NCBI GenBank assembly: GCA_018262095.1 | Contig: JAGTRW010000022.1 | Location: forward strand, 1 to 64,000 | Reading direction: 5' to 3' | Source: Pseudomonadota bacterium | Lineage (GTDB): Bacteria; Pseudomonadota; Gammaproteobacteria; Burkholderiales; Rhodocyclaceae | DNA: 64,000 nt | In this document: positions 63,693 to 64,000 of the stretch, one piece after another | Position numbering within the stretch: position 1 is the first letter of the stretch | Layout of the letters: every line of letters begins with the position of its first letter | Notes under the pieces: generated by a model | Told to the model about the DNA's origin: nothing | The model's input: only the letters and a program-made list of their open reading frames with translations | The model's database searches: none | Translations under genes and position numbers: made by a program

Positions 63693-64000
63693 TTAGGGCA
63701 GGAACAGCCGCGCCGCAGCGACCGGGTCGGACGGAAAGTAAAGATGCAGATAACTTGCGGTCAGTCGCCGGCGGCGATAGACCGCCTCGCCGGCGCGACC
63801 GTCGGGCCGGCTGGCGTACGCCAGAATCTCAAGCGAAGTCTGCGCCAGCGAATAGTGGAAGGTGTGACCGCGCAGCGTGCCTTCGGGCAGATCGACCTGC
63901 TGCATGCCGAGTGCCGCGAGCTTGTGCTGCATCGCGACCTGTCCCGGCAGCAGACCACCGAGTCGATGGCCTTGCCCGTCCAGGTCGACCAGCGTCTCGA
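63693..64000 (-). CDS. cobB: Cobyrinate a,c-diamide synthase, C-terminal part (cut by window edge)
   Basis: The minus-strand frame is open to the window edge, so about 100 C-terminal residues are seen, and an internal Met at 63932 is not the true start. The GATase-domain end is recognisable: HRLGGLLPGQVAMQ, then LRGHTFHYS with the catalytic-domain His, and TASYLHLYFPSDP at the terminus. CobB/CbiA amidates cobyrinic acid in vitamin B12 synthesis. The rest lies outside the window. Confidence 0.85.
   Translation of the reverse strand, partial: ETLVDLDGQGHRLGGLLPGQVAMQHKLAALGMQQVDLPEGTLRGHTFHYSLAQTSLEILAYASRPDGRAGEAVYRRRRLTASYLHLYFPSDPVAAARLFLP

Noticed and set aside
1-64000. CRISPR arrays, rRNA and tRNA genes, insertion sequences
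   Set aside because: No regularly spaced repeats, no tRNA cloverleaf and no transposase-like protein were seen on reading both strands; a dedicated search such as tRNAscan-SE could still find a missed tRNA.

Overview
The window looks like a chromosomal segment of a high-GC betaproteobacterium. The Bug/TctC-type solute-binding protein, the DUF898/M48 peptidase pair, the type II secretion operon and many LysR regulators fit Burkholderiales or Rhodocyclales. This placement rests on gene content and base composition only. No rRNA, tRNA, CRISPR array, insertion sequence or phage gene was recognised.

Layout. (1) 1-9104 is a defence island. A DNA cytosine methyltransferase, a GHKL/MORC-type ATPase, a Z1-domain P-loop protein and a PD-(D/E)XK (DUF4420) protein form one overlapping minus-strand operon, with a divergent Vsr mismatch endonuclease. 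Its base composition appears lower in GC than the rest, and non-coding, remnant-like DNA flanks it. (2) 9105-14883 holds a two-receiver response regulator, a PPC-domain protein, an EamA transporter, a LysR / 2-dehydro-3-deoxygalactonokinase pair and a HAD phosphatase. (3) 15071-21548 is a compact plus-strand operon encoding a papain-like peptidase fused to an alpha/beta-hydrolase, an AmpD-type peptidoglycan amidase with an SH3 domain, and a very large patatin-like protein with many membrane segments. It is the strongest candidate for an undescribed system here. (4) 21590-30842 is an organic-acid uptake and metabolism region: LysR, D-2-hydroxyacid dehydrogenase, TctCBA, a divergent AroE-like dehydrogenase, an orphan TRAP binding protein and a second LysR.

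(5) 30897-42021 holds housekeeping and stress genes: MscS-type channel, pirin, azoreductase with divergent LysR, an operon of J-like/DUF898 protein, M48 peptidase and a membrane protein, a second EamA transporter, and methionine aminopeptidase with a Skp-like chaperone. (6) 42432-56807 contains two divergent exported phosphatases followed by a complete minus-strand type II secretion operon in the order C-D-E-L-M-N-F-G-H-I-J-K, lacking the prepilin peptidase. (7) 57419-64000 holds an aldo/keto reductase, a DHA2 drug exporter, the tail-specific protease Prc, an HD-GYP phosphodiesterase and the C-terminal end of a cobyrinate a,c-diamide synthase cut by the window edge.

Starts were moved where a Shine-Dalgarno sequence or a stop/start overlap decided them (ATPase, vsr, dgoK, HAD, hydroxyacid dehydrogenase, tctC, ykgJ-like, dctP, pirin, gspE, aldo/keto reductase, MFS). 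Two related intergenic elements with inverted-repeat ends (34379-34495 and 58269-58400), several hairpin terminators and candidate operators are also listed.
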